Shown: one piece after another, positions 16,514-24,928 of the stretch | How positions within the stretch are numbered: the first letter of the stretch is position 1 | Layout of the letters: the number at the start of each line of letters is the position of its first letter | NCBI RefSeq assembly: GCF_013385635.1 | Contig: NZ_JACAPR010000013.1 | Span: 360,894 to 424,893 of the forward strand | Length of the DNA: 64,000 nt | DNA from: Pseudomonas gingeri | GTDB taxonomy: Bacteria; Pseudomonadota; Gammaproteobacteria; Pseudomonadales; Pseudomonadaceae | Direction: 5' to 3' | The notes under the pieces: model-generated | Seen by the model: the letters and a program-made list of their open reading frames with translations, nothing else | The model's database searches: none | What the model was told of the DNA's origin: nothing | Made by a program: the position numbers and the translations under genes

Positions 16514-17815
16514 ATGACCACACTGAATAAAAAACCGTTCTACAAGGACCTGACCTTCCAGGTCGTCGCCGCCATGGCCCTGGGTATCGCCTTCGGCTTC
16601 ATCGCTCCGGAGCTGGCCGCCAAGTTCAAGATCCTCGGCGACATCTTCCTCAAGCTGATCAAGACCGCCGTGGCCCCCCTGGTGTTCTTCACCGTGGTCC
16701 ACGGTATCGCCTCGGCCGGTGATATCAAGCGGGTCGGCAAGGTCGGCCTGCGGGCGCTGATCTACTTCGAGGTCGTGTCGACCGTGGCCCTGGCCATCGG
16801 ACTGCTGTGGGGCAACCTGCTGGAGATCGGCGCGGGCATGCACAACGCCCACCCCAGCACCGCCACTGCCGCCGCGGCCTCCGCCGCCGTCGCCAAGGGC
16901 CATGCCCCGGCATCGACCCTGGAATTCATCTACGAGATCTTCCCGGACAACTTCGTCGGTGCCTTCGCCGGTGGCCAGCTGTTGCAGGTGCTAGTGATCT
17001 CGGTGCTGTTCGGTTTCGCCCTGCTGGCGCTCAAGGCCGAACGCCGTGCCGTGATCGAGGACGGCCTGAGCCGGATCTCCGAATGTTTCTTCGAGTTCAT
17101 CAACCTGATCATGAAGTTCGCCCCGCTCGGTGCCTTCGGCTCGGTGGCCTACGCCGTGGGCAGCAACGGCACGGCAGTGCTGATGTCGCTGGCCAACCTG
17201 GTGCTGATGTTCTACGTGGCGATCCTGTTCTTCGTCTTCGTGGTGCTCGGCCTGGTCTGTCGCCTGTGGGGGTTCAGCCTGTGGCGTTTCCTCCAGTACA
17301 TCAAGGACGAGATCTTTATCGTCCTCGGCACCGCCTCCTCGGAAAGCGCCTTGCCGCGCCTGCTGCAGAAACTGGAGAAGTTCGGCTGCTCCAAGCAGAG
17401 CGTCGGCCTGGTACTGCCCACCGGCTACGCCTTCAACCTCGACGGCACCTCGATCTACATGTCCCTGAGCGTGCTGTTTATCGCCAACGCCTATGGCGTG
17501 CCCATGAGCTGGGAACAACAACTGGGCGTGATCGCCATCATGCTCCTGACCTCCAAGGGCGCGGCGGCGGTCTCGGGCGGCAGCTTCGTGGTGTTCGCCG
17601 CCACGGTGACCGCCATCGGCGTGCTGCCGGTGGAAGGCCTGGCGCTGCTGTTCGGCGTATACCGCTTCATGTCCATGGCCATCGCCACCTGCAACACCAT
17701 CGGCAACAGCGTGGCGACCGTGGTGGTGTCGAAATGGTCCGGCGAGTTCTCCGAACAGGCGGCTAAGGTCGAGTATGAACGCACCCTGGGACGGGCACCC
17801 GGCGCAGCCCTCTGA
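16514..17815 (+). CDS. DctA-like dicarboxylate:cation symporter (DAACS family)
   Basis: A 433-residue inner-membrane protein with the fold and motifs of the glutamate/C4-dicarboxylate symporter family: eight helices, hairpin HP1 region 'IVLGTASSESALPRLLQKLE', the TM7 motif 'GYAFNLDGTSIYMSLSVLF', HP2 'LLTSKGAAAVSGGSFVVFAA', and TM8 'CNTIGNSVATVVVSKW'. DctA proper has 'TN.IGN' at the last site, so the neighbouring Cys here hints at altered specificity. An alanine-rich periplasmic loop of about 25 residues (16,850-16,910) is longer than usual. It lies 69 bp after the lyase and probably imports its substrate. Confidence 0.9.
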   Translation: MTTLNKKPFYKDLTFQVVAAMALGIAFGFIAPELAAKFKILGDIFLKLIKTAVAPLVFFTVVHGIASAGDIKRVGKVGLRALIYFEVVSTVALAIGLLWGNLLEIGAGMHNAHPSTATAAAASAAVAKGHAPASTLEFIYEIFPDNFVGAFAGGQLLQVLVISVLFGFALLALKAERRAVIEDGLSRISECFFEFINLIMKFAPLGAFGSVAYAVGSNGTAVLMSLANLVLMFYVAILFFVFVVLGLVCRLWGFSLWRFLQYIKDEIFIVLGTASSESALPRLLQKLEKFGCSKQSVGLVLPTGYAFNLDGTSIYMSLSVLFIANAYGVPMSWEQQLGVIAIMLLTSKGAAAVSGGSFVVFAATVTAIGVLPVEGLALLFGVYRFMSMAIATCNTIGNSVATVVVSKWSGEFSEQAAKVEYERTLGRAPGAAL

Positions 17816-17883
17816 CCTGTTGCGGCGCGGGCTGGATCGGCCCGCGCCGCCCCTTCGGAACATTTTTCCCGGCACTCTCTTTT

Positions 17884-17981
17884 CAGAATCCGCTTTTCAG
17901 AATCCGCTTTTCAGAATCCGCTTTTCAGAGTCCGCTTTTCAACGTCTGTTTTTTTCAGACCCCGTTTTCAGAATACTTTTT
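17884..17981. repeat. Tandem 14-bp repeat in the transporter-fumarase gap
   Basis: CAGAATCCGCTTTT occurs three times perfectly (17884-17897, 17898-17911, 17912-17925) and a fourth time with one change (17926-17939). Two degenerate copies follow at 17956-17968 and 17969-17981. The unit is not a multiple of three and lies outside genes, just before the fumarase ribosome site (GGAG at 17983-17986). Confidence 0.9.
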
Positions 17982-17994
17982 CGGAGCAACGTCC

Positions 17995-19386
17995 ATGTCC
18001 AGCATGCGCACCGAACACGACGCGTTCGGGCCCGTATCCATCCCCACCGACCGTTACTGGGGCGCCCAGACCCAGCGCGCCCTGGCGGTTTTCGGCAGCG
18101 GCAGGGAGCAGTTTCCCGCATGCCTGGTACGCGCCTTCGGCCAGCAGAAACTGGCCGCCCTGCGCGCCAACGTGCAACTCGGCGCACTCCCGGTCGACAT
18201 GGCCAGCGCCATCGAGCAGGCGGCCGGGGAGCTGATCGACGGCGGGTTCGACGAGCACTTCCCCCTGTCCATCTGGCAGACCGGGTCGGGCACCCAGACC
18301 AACATGAACGCCAACGAGGTCATTGCCAATCGGGCCAACGAACTGCTGGGCAACGCCCTGGGCAGCAAGTCCCCGGTGCACCCCAATGACCATGTGAACC
18401 GCTCGCAATCCTCCAACGACAGCTTCCCGACCATCATGCACCTGAGCACCCTGCTGGAACTGCGCAACCGCCTGCTGCCGGCGCTGGGCAACCTGCGCGA
18501 TGAACTGAACGAAAAGGCCGTGGCCTGGCGCGACGTGCTGAAAATCGGCCGTACCCACCTGATGGATGCCGTGCCCATGAGCCAGGGCCAGGCCTTCGAC
18601 AGCTTCGCCCGGCAGATCGGCCATGGCATCGCCCGTATCGAAGCCTGCCTGCCGAGGTTGCGCAGCCTGCCCCAGGGTGGCACCGCCGTCGGCACCGGGC
18701 TCAACACCCCGGTGGGTTTCGATGTGGCGTTCTGCGAGGCACTGAGCGACATCACCGGCGAGCTGTTCGAGCCGAACCCGTGCAAGTTCGAGGGCATGGG
18801 CACCCATGACGCGCTGGTGGAAGTCTCCGGGGCTTTGAACGTCCTGGCCGTGTCCCTGACAAAAATCGCCAACGATATCCGTCTGCTGGGCTCCGGCCCG
18901 CGCTGCGGTTTCGGCGAACTGCTGGTGCCTGACGACGGCCTCACCTCCTCGATAATGCCCGGCAAGCGTAACCCGACCATCGCCGAAGTGCTGGTCCAGG
19001 CGGCCATGCAGGTCATGGGCAACCACACCACCATCACCATTGCCGGGGCCTCAAGCACCTTCGAACTGAATGTGGCCAAGCCGGTGTTGATTCACAACCT
19101 GCTGCAGTCCATCGATGTGCTGTCCAACAGTGTCGGCATCTTTACCGAGAAGCTGATCAAGGGCCTGGACGTCGATCGTGAGCGGTTGGCCAGCAATGTC
19201 GACAGCTCACTGCTGCTGGCAACGGCGCTCAACCCGGTGCTGGGTTATGACAAGGTCGCGCGGATCACGCGAAAGGCTGCGGAGGAAGGGCTGACGCCGA
19301 GGGAGGCTGCCGTGCAACTGGGCTTTATGACGGCGGAGGAATACAACAAGTGGGTACGCCCGGAAACCATGATCGCACCCACCTGA
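17995..19386 (+). CDS. fumC: Class II fumarate hydratase (FumC-type) paralogue
   Basis: A 463-residue protein of the usual FumC length. Signatures: N-terminal 'DRYWGAQTQRAL', 'SGTQTNMNANEVIANRANE', 'HPNDHVNRSQSSNDSFPT' (substrate-binding B-site region), 'KIGRTHLMDAVPMSQGQ' with the catalytic His, and the SS loop 'TSSIMPGKRNPTIAE', where most FumC proteins have 'GKVNP'. The Val-to-Arg change inside the signature loop is a noticeable deviation and could alter substrate preference. It converts fumarate to malate in the cytoplasm. Third gene of the operon; the 180-bp gap before it carries a tandem repeat, so its expression may be set separately. Confidence 0.88.
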   Translation: MSSMRTEHDAFGPVSIPTDRYWGAQTQRALAVFGSGREQFPACLVRAFGQQKLAALRANVQLGALPVDMASAIEQAAGELIDGGFDEHFPLSIWQTGSGTQTNMNANEVIANRANELLGNALGSKSPVHPNDHVNRSQSSNDSFPTIMHLSTLLELRNRLLPALGNLRDELNEKAVAWRDVLKIGRTHLMDAVPMSQGQAFDSFARQIGHGIARIEACLPRLRSLPQGGTAVGTGLNTPVGFDVAFCEALSDITGELFEPNPCKFEGMGTHDALVEVSGALNVLAVSLTKIANDIRLLGSGPRCGFGELLVPDDGLTSSIMPGKRNPTIAEVLVQAAMQVMGNHTTITIAGASSTFELNVAKPVLIHNLLQSIDVLSNSVGIFTEKLIKGLDVDRERLASNVDSSLLLATALNPVLGYDKVARITRKAAEEGLTPREAAVQLGFMTAEEYNKWVRPETMIAPT

Positions 19387-19492
19387 TCGTTCCCTCGCGC
19401 AGCAAAGGCATGCAGCCCGTGACGCTCTGCGTCACAGCAGCGGACGCGGAGCGTCCAGAGAGGCATTCCCACGCCGGAGCGTGGGAACGATC
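19385..19492. repeat. Dispersed palindromic repeat, copy A
   Basis: A 108-bp element bounded by GATCGTTCCC and GGGAACGATC that contains internal small palindromes (for example GACGCTCTGCGTC and GGACGCGGAGCGTCC). The same element is found at 27953-28061 and, modified, at 37797-37915. It starts at the fumarase stop codon and may act as a terminator. Confidence 0.85.
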
Positions 19493-19519
19493 TTCATCAG
19501 CGTACGATCTGCGTCCCGA

Positions 19520-20275
19520 TCAGATACCCTGGCCGCCGGACACTTCGATCCGTTGGGCGTTGACCCAGCGATTGTCATCGGACAGCAGGCTGGCAATCAT
19601 CGGCCCGATATCATCCGGCACGCCGGCACGGCCCAGGGCGGTCATGTCGGCGAACAACCGGTTGATGTCCGGATTGTCGCGCACCGCACCGCCGCCGAAG
19701 TCGGTTTCGATGGCGCCCGGTGCCACGGTATTGACCGCGATGCCACGACTGCCCCACTCCTTGGCCATATACAGCGAAAGCACTTCGACCGCCGCCTTCA
19801 CCGCCGCGTAGGCGCCGTAGCCGGGAAACGACACCCGGGTCAGCCCGGAGGACAGGTTGACGAGGCGCCCACCATCGGCCATCAACGGCAACAACGCCTG
19901 ACTGAGGAAAAACACGCCCTTGAAGTGCACGTTGACCAGGCCGTCGAACTGCGCTTCGGTGGTCTGCTCGATCAGCGCGTAGTCGCCATGGCCGGCATTG
20001 TTCACCAGATGGTCGAAGGTCTCGCGCTGCCAGGTCTCATGCAGGGCCACGCGCAGACGCTCGGAGAAGGCCGCAAAGCCGGCGACATTGCCCGTGTCCA
20101 ATTGCAGGGCCACGGCCTTGCGGCCCAGGGCCTGGATCTGCGTGACCACAGCCAACGCGTCTTCGGCCCGGCTCTGGTAAGTTATGACGACGTCGCCGCC
20201 ATGGCGGGCGATGCTCAGTGCGGTGTTGCGGCCCAGGCCACGGCTGGCGCCGGTGATGATAGCGATCTTGGTCAT
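19520..20275 (-). CDS. Short-chain dehydrogenase/reductase
   Basis: A 251-residue classical SDR: cofactor loop 'TGASRGLGRNTAL', 'NNAGHGDYA', catalytic region 'LVNLSSGLTRVSFPGYGAY', the active Tyr-Lys in 'YAAVKAAVEVL', 'AVNTVAPGAIETDF', and the C-terminal 'RIEVSGGQGI'. The Ser-Arg after the second strand ('TYQSRAED') suggests NADP(H). AGGAG seven bases upstream supports the start at 20275. Divergent from the AraC regulator at 20,409, with 133 bp between them, an arrangement common in Pseudomonas in which the regulator activates the dehydrogenase. Confidence 0.92.
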   Translation of the reverse strand: MTKIAIITGASRGLGRNTALSIARHGGDVVITYQSRAEDALAVVTQIQALGRKAVALQLDTGNVAGFAAFSERLRVALHETWQRETFDHLVNNAGHGDYALIEQTTEAQFDGLVNVHFKGVFFLSQALLPLMADGGRLVNLSSGLTRVSFPGYGAYAAVKAAVEVLSLYMAKEWGSRGIAVNTVAPGAIETDFGGGAVRDNPDINRLFADMTALGRAGVPDDIGPMIASLLSDDNRWVNAQRIEVSGGQGI

Positions 20276-20408
20276 GTGACAGCTCCTGTGTGGGGTGTGA
20301 GACCATGATAGGGAGCCGGTCACCGCCAGGTTTTGCCGAAAAATGGACGTTCCCTGCCCATTCCTCCAAATGTTGAAAATCGCGGCTTCACCCTTTCAGG
20401 ACCGTTGC

Positions 20409-21299
20409 ATGACCGACACCTTGCTGACCACCGTTCACCGCTATGTCGAGGCCAATGCCGATGCCACGGGCATTGCCCAGACGCCGGTACCGGGCCTGAC
20501 GACCATCCGCACGGACACGACCAGCGGCCTGGTGTATGCGATCACCCGGCCGCTAGTGTGCCTGGTGCTGCAAGGTTCCAAACGCGTGGCCATGGGCGCG
20601 CAGACCTTCGAGTTCAATGCCGGTGACTCACTGCTGATCACCGCCGACGTGCCGACCGTCAGTCAGATCACCCGGGCTAGCGCCGACACGCCCTACCTTT
20701 CCCTGGTGCTGGATCTGGACCTCGCGGTGATTGCCGAACTGGTGGTGCAGATGAAGGAAACCGCGGTGGCCGACGGCGGTCCGGTACGGGTCGAACCCAC
20801 CGACAGCGAGGTGGCCGATGCGGCGCTGCGGCTGATGCGCCTGCTGGATCGTCCGGAATCGGCGGCGGTATTGCACACCCAGTTGGTGCGCGAGCTGCAT
20901 TACTGGTTGCTGGCCGGCGAGCATGGTCCGGCGATTCGCCGCCTCGGCGGTGCCGGCGGCCATGCCCAGCGCGTGGCCCGTGCGGTGGCGCTGTTGCGGG
21001 CCGAGTTCACCCAGGCACTGCCGGTCGAGCGCCTGGCCGCGACGGCGGGCATGAGCCTGTCGTCGTTCCACCAGCACTTTCGGGCGGTGACTTCCCTCAC
21101 CCCGCTGCAATTCCAGAAACAACTGCGCCTGATCGAAGCCCGCCGGCTGATGCTGTCGCAAAACACCTCGGCCAGCAGCGCCGCGTTTGCCGTGGGTTAC
21201 GAAAGCGTCTCGCAGTTCACCCGCGAGTACGGCCGGATGTTCGGCCTGCCGCCGGCGAAGGATACCGAGGCACTGCGTAGCTGGGCACAGGAGGCGTAG
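20409..21299 (+). CDS. AraC-family regulator (AraC_N sensor type)
   Basis: A 296-residue protein. The N-terminal region (about 20-150) is of the AraC_N type: 'YAITRPLVCLVLQGSKRVAM', 'FNAGDSLLITADVPT'. The C-terminal DNA-binding domain has both HTHs: 'VERLAATAGMSLSSFHQHFR' and 'SSAAFAVGYESVSQFTREYG', ending with 'MFGLPPAKD'. The start at 20409 follows an AGGAcc-type ribosome site; longer upstream starts lack one. Likely regulates the divergent SDR. Confidence 0.92.
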   Translation: MTDTLLTTVHRYVEANADATGIAQTPVPGLTTIRTDTTSGLVYAITRPLVCLVLQGSKRVAMGAQTFEFNAGDSLLITADVPTVSQITRASADTPYLSLVLDLDLAVIAELVVQMKETAVADGGPVRVEPTDSEVADAALRLMRLLDRPESAAVLHTQLVRELHYWLLAGEHGPAIRRLGGAGGHAQRVARAVALLRAEFTQALPVERLAATAGMSLSSFHQHFRAVTSLTPLQFQKQLRLIEARRLMLSQNTSASSAAFAVGYESVSQFTREYGRMFGLPPAKDTEALRSWAQEA

Positions 21300-21386
21300 G
21301 TCCCACGATTGACTTGCCCCGCGCGACGAGCCCCATCACGCCCGCCATCGCCCCCACCCACTGCATGGGAGCGATCGGCCAGGGAT

Positions 21387-22268
21387 CTACTTCGCCGGTT
21401 GCCAGACGAAGTGATCGCCTTCGGCGACAATCTTGCCGACACCCGGGAACGGGAAATGCGGCGCGAAAATGGTTTCGTGGTCAGCCGCCAGCTTGGCCAG
21501 TTCCTTGCGCCGGGTCGCCACGCCTTCGTCACGATCATTGTCGAAGGTGATCGACCAGTCGGGTTTGGCCAGGGAGAGGATCGAGCTATGGGCCAGGTCA
21601 CCGACATCGAGCAGTTGTGCCTTGCCGGAAGTGAGCTGGTAGCCCACGTGGCCGGGCGTATGGCCCTTGAGCGGAACCGAACGGATGCCCGGTGCCACCT
21701 CGTCGCCCGGCGCAAAGGTCTTGACCTGGGGCGCGATGACCTTGACCAGGTTCGCCATGTCCGCCTGGCCCTGGAGCCAGGTCCAGTCCGGCGCGGAGAT
21801 TTTCACCACGGCCTGGGGAAACGCCTGGGTGCCCCCGGCCGTCACCAACCCACCGATATGATCGCCATGCACATGGGTGATCAGCACATCGGTGATCTGT
21901 GCGGGGCTGTACCCCGCCTTCGCCAGGCTCGGTATCAACAGTCCCTGGACATTCGGGCCAAGCCCGGTATCGATGAGTATCCGTTTCCCGGCATCCTTGA
22001 CCAGCAATGCATCGACACCCAGGGTGATGCTGTCAGTCGGCGCACCGGCGGCCGCCAGCACATCGGCTACCGCTTGCGTGCCGACCTCTGCCCCGAAGAC
22101 CTTGCCGTCATTGGGAAAGGTATTGACCTTGTCGCGCAGCGCCGTGACCTCGAACGCGCCGACATGGAACAGCTGTGCCGCGGGCCCGTCCGCCGCGGTC
22201 TGAGCCTGCGCGACGGCCGCGGAGCAGGCCGTCAGTAACGCCGAAAAAGCCAAGGCTTGTTTAATCAT
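21387..22268 (-). CDS. Exported metallo-beta-lactamase-fold hydrolase
   Basis: A 293-residue protein with a signal peptide (cleavage near 'AVAQAQ'). The zinc-binding motif is complete: 'ITHVHGDHIGGL' (HxHxDH), then the third His in 'LKGHTPGHVGY', the bridging Asp in 'LLDVGDLAH', and a late His in 'IFAPHFPFPG'. The layout corresponds to the periplasmic MBL proteins related to quorum-quenching lactonases, sulfatases and phosphotriesterase-like enzymes; the substrate cannot be told. It is transcribed alone, with a 159-bp gap to the next gene. Confidence 0.9.
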   Translation of the reverse strand: MIKQALAFSALLTACSAAVAQAQTAADGPAAQLFHVGAFEVTALRDKVNTFPNDGKVFGAEVGTQAVADVLAAAGAPTDSITLGVDALLVKDAGKRILIDTGLGPNVQGLLIPSLAKAGYSPAQITDVLITHVHGDHIGGLVTAGGTQAFPQAVVKISAPDWTWLQGQADMANLVKVIAPQVKTFAPGDEVAPGIRSVPLKGHTPGHVGYQLTSGKAQLLDVGDLAHSSILSLAKPDWSITFDNDRDEGVATRRKELAKLAADHETIFAPHFPFPGVGKIVAEGDHFVWQPAK

Positions 22269-22427
22269 GGTTCTCTTTCTCTCGAGTGGGGAATCCCGGC
22301 CAGATCAGTAAAGCCTCCCTTGACCTCCTGTGCCGGGGGCATTGCCGGTCGGTCAGGAAAAGAGGCTAGCGGGCTTTGTTCCCGAGGTGAAATCGACGCT
22401 CCGGATAGGAGGCATAAGCAGCGTGGA

Positions 22428-23360
22428 TTACACCGCCCCTGCCTCACTCAGGAACTGGCGATACAGCGCCACTGTCTGCTCCGTGCGCTCGACCATCGGC
22501 AGGTGGCCCACGCCGTCCCAGCACTCCAGGCGCGCATGGGGAACCCCGGCGATCCAGGTCTGCGCGCTGGCCAACGGTACCATGCGGTCTTCGCGCCCCC
22601 ACAACAACAGGGTCGGCACCTGGATATTGCCCAGCCAGGGTTCCATGCGCGGGCTGTCGTGGAAGTCATCGAAGATTTCCGCCAGCTCGGTACGCCGCTC
22701 GATATAGAGCTGCGCCTCCGACGCCAGCAACACCCCCGGAATCCACGGTGGCGACGCCATGGTCATGGCAAAGAAGCGGTCGAACTCCGCCCGCGAGCGA
22801 ATCAGGAACGGGTTGCGGCCCTGCTTGACCAGCTCTTCCACTTCATTGGGCTGCGGCAGGTTGACCCCCACCGGGCCCATCAACGCCAGGGACAACACCC
22901 GCTGCGGGTAATGCGCCGCCAGCCAGGTGGCCACGTAGGCGCCCATGGAGCTGCCGACCGCATGCACCTTGTCGATGCCGCTGGCGTCCAGCAACTCGAC
23001 CATGCGCCTGGCCTGGGCCGCGATGCTGTAGTCACTGCCGGCCTTGAAGCCGCTTTTGCCGTGGCCGGCCAGATCGGGAATGATCACCTGGTGGTCGGCG
23101 ACAAAACCGCGGGCAAAGCGGATCCACAGGTTCTTGTCGGCACTGAAGCCATGGATCAGCAACAACGGTGCGGTATTACCCAAAGGACCGCCCTGGAAAG
23201 TTGCCAGGGTCATCGACTCGATCGATACCGGAATGGGCGTCAGGCGTGAGAGTCGCGCCTCGATCGCGGTAATCAGGTCGAACAGCAGCCCTCCTACACG
23301 GGGGTAGGTCCACCACGCCCAGGCAACGGCAACGGCGATCAGGGCAATAATCACGAGCAT
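22428..23360 (-). CDS. Membrane-anchored alpha/beta hydrolase
   Basis: A 310-residue protein. The start at 23360 has GGAG about nine bases upstream and gives an N-terminal membrane anchor ('LVIIALIAVAVAWAWWTY'). The hydrolase body has an oxyanion-hole motif 'LLIHGFSADKNLW', the nucleophile elbow 'AVGSSMGAYVA' (G-x-S-x-G type), an acid in 'LLWGREDRMVP' and the catalytic His in 'GVGHLPMVE'. This matches the lipase/esterase branch of serine hydrolases, similar to LipA-like anchored esterases. Function is a probable ester hydrolase at the inner membrane. Confidence 0.9.
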   Translation of the reverse strand: MLVIIALIAVAVAWAWWTYPRVGGLLFDLITAIEARLSRLTPIPVSIESMTLATFQGGPLGNTAPLLLIHGFSADKNLWIRFARGFVADHQVIIPDLAGHGKSGFKAGSDYSIAAQARRMVELLDASGIDKVHAVGSSMGAYVATWLAAHYPQRVLSLALMGPVGVNLPQPNEVEELVKQGRNPFLIRSRAEFDRFFAMTMASPPWIPGVLLASEAQLYIERRTELAEIFDDFHDSPRMEPWLGNIQVPTLLLWGREDRMVPLASAQTWIAGVPHARLECWDGVGHLPMVERTEQTVALYRQFLSEAGAV

Positions 23361-23528
23361 CAAGGCTTCTCCGGGGCAAGGTGGGCGACAGCAGTCTCCA
23401 CGCTGGCGCGCCGGCAACACAAGCAGAACCGCCTCCAGGCCCGCAAGATTCATGTTCGGCACAACAACCGTCATATGGCTTCTGCTAGGCTGCCAGGCCG
23501 GACTTTCAACCCGACCAGGCCCCCTCCG

Positions 23529-23963
23529 ATGTTCACTATCCGTGCCATGACCCTAGACGATTACCCAGCCGTCATCGACCTGATGCGCAGTACCCCCGGC
23601 ATCTCCCTGCGCGAGGCCGACTCCCGCGAGTCGACTGCCCGCTACCTGGAGCGCAATCCGGGCATGAGTTTTGTCGCCGAAATCGACGGTGAAGTCGGCG
23701 GCTGTATAATGTCCGGGCATGACGGCCGTCGGGGCTATCTGCAGCATCTGGTGGTACTGCCCCGCCATCGCCGCCAGGGCATCGCCAATGCACTGGTGCA
23801 GTGCTGTCTGTCGACACTGGAATCCCACGGCATCCTCAAGTGCCATCTCGATGTGATCAAGACCAACACCAGCGCCGCCGAGTACTGGGACCGCCAGGGC
23901 TGGCAACTGCGCCAGGATATCGATCGCTACTCGTTTACCCGCTCGGACAACCACAACGTCTAG
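23529..23963 (+). CDS. GNAT-family N-acetyltransferase
   Basis: A 144-residue single GNAT domain: 'MTLDDYPAVIDLMRST' at the N-terminus, central 'FVAEIDGEVGGCIMSGHDGR', the acetyl-CoA-binding motif A 'LVVLPRHRRQGIANALVQ' (R/Q-x-x-G-I/A), and the closing 'AAEYWDRQGWQLRQD' with a typical motif-B Trp. The acceptor is unknown. It is convergent with the LysR gene, 15 bp apart. Confidence 0.9.
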   Translation: MFTIRAMTLDDYPAVIDLMRSTPGISLREADSRESTARYLERNPGMSFVAEIDGEVGGCIMSGHDGRRGYLQHLVVLPRHRRQGIANALVQCCLSTLESHGILKCHLDVIKTNTSAAEYWDRQGWQLRQDIDRYSFTRSDNHNV

Positions 23964-23978
23964 CCCTGGGGCCCGCCA

Positions 23979-24875
23979 TCAGCTACCCAGCTTGTCCACC
24001 ATCAGGTCGATAAAGCGTCGCACACGCGGTTCGAGGAAACGTTTGGTCGGGTAGATCGCCAGGATCTCGATCTCACCGGCATCCACAGTTGGCAACACCG
24101 GCACCAGCCGCCCGGCGGCCAGGTCGGCCGCCACCAGGAAATCCGGCAGTTGGGCGATGCCCAAGCCGGCGACGGCGGCTTCACGCAGCGCCTCGGCGCT
24201 GTCCAGACGCATGCGGCTGCGCCCCTGGGCCTTGATCCAAGTGCCGTCCGTGTCCCGCAGGCGCCAGCTCTGCTTGCGCGTGCGGCTGCTGAAGAACAGA
24301 CAGTCGTGGCCCACCAGCGAATCGATATTCGACGGCTGCCCATGCCCGGCAACGTAACTCGGTGCGGCGCACAACACAGCCCGGTAGCGGGTCACTACCC
24401 GGGACACCAGTTGCCGGTCCAGGTTGGCGCCACCGACCCGTACCGCCAGGTCGAAGCCTTCTTCGACAATGTCCGCCATGCGGTCGCTGAAGCTCACTTC
24501 AACCTGCACCTCGGGCCACTCTTCCAGGTACTGCTGCAACAGCGGCAACAGCACCAGCCGGCCAAAGGCATCGGGCACGGTCAGGCGCAACAGGCCCCGT
24601 GGTGTACCCATGGCTCCGCCGACGCTGGTCTGGGCAGTGTCGACCGCCGCGAGTATCTGCAAGCCCTGGTCGTAGAAGATCCGTCCTTCCTCGGTCAGGC
24701 CCAGGGTCCGGGTGGTCCGGTTCAGCAGACGTACGCCGAGGGTTTCCTCCAGGCGCGTCACGGCCTTGCCGGCCGCCGAACGGGTCAGCCCCATCGCCTG
24801 CCCGCCCCCGACAAAGCTGCCGGCGTCGACCACCGCCATGAAGATCAGGATTTCATTCAGGTTGGTGCGCAACAT
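23979..24875 (-). CDS. LysR-family transcriptional regulator
   Basis: A 298-residue protein of standard LTTR length. N-terminal HTH: 'FMAVVDAGSFVGGGQAMGL', 'TRSAAGKAVTRLEETLGVRL', 'LNRTTRTLGLTEEG'. The effector domain follows ('PRGLLRLTVPDAFGRLVLLP', 'DLAVRVGGANLDRQLVSR'). It belongs to the large DsdC/AaeR-like subgroup found across Pseudomonas with diverse targets. It is not divergent from a metabolic gene; the secreted nuclease upstream is on the same strand, so the target is unclear. Confidence 0.92.
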   Translation of the reverse strand: MLRTNLNEILIFMAVVDAGSFVGGGQAMGLTRSAAGKAVTRLEETLGVRLLNRTTRTLGLTEEGRIFYDQGLQILAAVDTAQTSVGGAMGTPRGLLRLTVPDAFGRLVLLPLLQQYLEEWPEVQVEVSFSDRMADIVEEGFDLAVRVGGANLDRQLVSRVVTRYRAVLCAAPSYVAGHGQPSNIDSLVGHDCLFFSSRTRKQSWRLRDTDGTWIKAQGRSRMRLDSAEALREAAVAGLGIAQLPDFLVAADLAAGRLVPVLPTVDAGEIEILAIYPTKRFLEPRVRRFIDLMVDKLGS

Positions 24876-24928
24876 CGAAACGCCCTCATCTGTAAGCTAC
24901 GGGTGGCCGGGCACCCACCCGGCACCGA

